A DNA stretch of 64,000 bases. Origin: Sphaerulina vaccinii. Lineage: Eukaryota; Ascomycota; Dothideomycetes; Mycosphaerellales; Mycosphaerellaceae. Position 1 is the first letter of the stretch. Each line of letters opens with the position of its first letter. The notes under the pieces were generated by a model. The model saw nothing but the letters and a program-made list of their open reading frames with translations, had not been told where the DNA came from and made no database searches. Of this stretch, positions 62,212 through 64,000 are shown piece after piece. The DNA lies in the NCBI GenBank assembly GCA_022570795.1, contig JAKUDP010000003.1, positions 1,240,001 through 1,304,000 of the forward strand. The letters are read 5' to 3'. A program made the position numbers and the translations under genes.

Positions 62212-64000
62212 ATAGACTATAACTAGTTTGCATACTTACTTTTGACTTTAACTACTAAAGGTTATAGTACTAGTTAATTAGTAGGAAGGAATAATATCTA
62301 TTTAGGCGCTATTCTAATATTAACTTTGTAGCAAGTCTAGATTACTAAATAGAATTGAGCGTATACTAGGCCTTAACTATTTACTTAACTTTCGACTCGG
62401 CGAGGGAATCTAGCAAAGTTGCGCTTATCTAAAATATATCTAGGTTATTATATAATTTAAATAGTTTATAGTCTAGATATATAATTTACTACTCTTACTT
62501 TTATTTATCTAAGAATTAAGTGCTTCTACTTCCTCGCAGCCTTTTCTATATAAGTGCCTCTATATATAAATTTTATTATTTAATTTGCTTAGAGCTCGTA
62601 AAGGAGTAGTAGGAAACGTAGTAGATAGTAGGCTCGAAAATATATATTTGAGTCGCTATATATATAGAAGTATAATAGAACGTAGAGCCTTAATACCTAG
62701 TATCTTAGTATATATATATATATATATACCTTCCTTTCTTTCGCTATTACTATATACTATAATTCTACCTAGTAGTAGTTACTTTATATTTGAAGGAGCT
62801 ATAATATTCTATAAATAATATAAATATCTTTGAGGCTTTAGTTACAAAGGCAACTAGATTAACAATTTAGTTACTTTTCTATAATAGATATTTAATATTT
62901 CGGTTGCTAAAAGCTAGCTACTAGGTATATATAGTTTCTACCTACTAGATACTATCTACGTTTCTATATAGACTCGTCTAGTATACTATTTGTCTAGCAA
63001 AGCAATTATACCTACTTTTGTTTAGTAAACAAAGTAGTAGAGATAATAGAAAACACAACAAATAATATTAGCCTAGATAGCTACTATTTGTAGTCTAATA
63101 TACAAATTGTTACGAAGTTATAGAATATATCAAGTCCGAAACGCAGATATATATAGTCTACTCTATTAATTTTAAAAGACGCCTAAGGCTTAGATTCTTA
63201 AGATAGTATTATACTACTTCGAGTATAACTACGACAAGGTCGAATAGTCCCTAATAGTTTATAATTACTCGAATAATAATAGAATTAATATTTAGTATAC
63301 TCTACTAGTTAAGTATAGGTATATTACGTATATTCTAGCGCTACTTGTTTAATACTTTGTAAAGCTTGTATAGGGTCTAGTCTCTATTTACTAGATAGAA
63401 TCAAAAGTATTTTACCTTGTCTATATTTGTAGAGCCTAGTAACCTTTTAGGCGGCTTAATAGTAACTATATACCCTTCTACGACCAATTCTTTATATAAG
63501 GTTAGGAATACAAAGAACTCCTCCTATCTATAGATCTATACTAAAGATATAATATAATCTAAGTATAGCTTCTACTTATATTCGATAGTAATATCTTTAG
63601 CTATATACTCGAGCTTATATAGATTACTCTTATAGGTAAATATACTAAAGTTATACAAATATAGAAGTATTAGTATAAGTATAGCTATCTCTATAAGAAG
63701 AGGTCCGAAATAGTATAGTATTATATCTAGCTAGCTCTAAAGAAATATATAATTTAGCTAGTATAGACCGACTAGGTCTAGCGCTATATACTATAGCTAC
63801 TCGCTAGTAACTTTGAAAAGTAATACTATACTAAAGTCGCGACTAAATTAATAGATATTTTTAAGCTTAGTAAAGGTAGCGTCTAGTAGATAGTAGTACC
63901 GAAAGCATAGCTTACTCTAGTCCTTAGCTACTATAGGCTAATTCTACTAGGTCCCTTAGTTCGATAGATTATTAATCTACTATCTAATCTATTCGATAAC
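62212..64000. other. RIPped sequence to the window edge
   Basis: AT-rich with moderate CpG. A stop-free stretch at 62585-62818 starts at TTG and encodes a Tyr/Ile-rich chain from TA repeats, so it is not called. Nothing else recognised. Confidence 0.4.

Noticed and set aside
62585..62818. 77-codon plus open frame
   Set aside because: Starts at TTG, Tyr/Ile-rich from TA repeats, inside RIPped DNA with no motif.
1..64000. tRNA or rRNA genes
   Set aside because: No tRNA A/B box pair or rRNA core sequence was seen in the normal-composition parts; the rest is too mutated to judge.

Overview
This is nuclear DNA of a filamentous ascomycete (Pezizomycotina). It is mostly a graveyard of mobile elements ruined by repeat-induced point mutation (RIP), with two pieces of nearly normal base composition (1-745 and about 9.3-12.95 kb). 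The evidence is near-total loss of CpA/TpG with an excess of TpA, stop codons that are nearly all C-to-T or G-to-A products, fungal-type 51-57 nt introns, and fungal families (DUF3435, a fungal dynamin, a sirtuin, Copia and Gypsy elements). No intact conserved gene was found. The only open gene candidate is a small cysteine-rich secreted protein. Layout: 1-714 is the C-terminal part of a DUF3435 (tyrosine-recombinase-like, Starship-captain superfamily) gene with in-frame stops. 745-9290 is a deeply RIPped block. 9290-12950 is the normal-composition island: a solo LTR, a degenerate minisatellite, the secreted-protein gene, and the C-terminal part of a dynamin-like pseudogene on the minus strand. 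12950-20795 is RIPped again, with a 52-bp tandem array and a complete Copia element (13772-19507) flanked by a 5-bp target-site duplication. 20796-41238 is a minus-strand Gypsy element invaded by a second Copia (21643-28435, minus) and a second Gypsy (32409-39112, plus), each with equal-length LTRs and an exact 5-bp duplication. 41239-64000 holds a duplicated DUF3435 fragment, two long degraded frames of unknown proteins (42.06-43.17 and 43.87-44.86 kb), a very deeply RIPped block (about 44.9-55.7 kb), a long DUF3435 plus C2H2 zinc-finger relic (56.14-58.22 kb) and a sirtuin relic (61.38-62.21 kb). The genes do not form a pathway. They share a history: insertion, nesting and RIP, with leakage of RIP into nearby single-copy sequence. 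Two observations stand out. In the deepest RIP blocks essentially all surviving CpA sites are CpApA (TpTpG on the other strand), so this fungus's RIP seems to spare CAA. And host-like or cargo-like genes (DUF3435 recombinases, a sirtuin, two unknown proteins) lie mutated in the same interval, which could mean a RIPped giant transposon. All reading is by eye; relic boundaries other than the LTRs are approximate.
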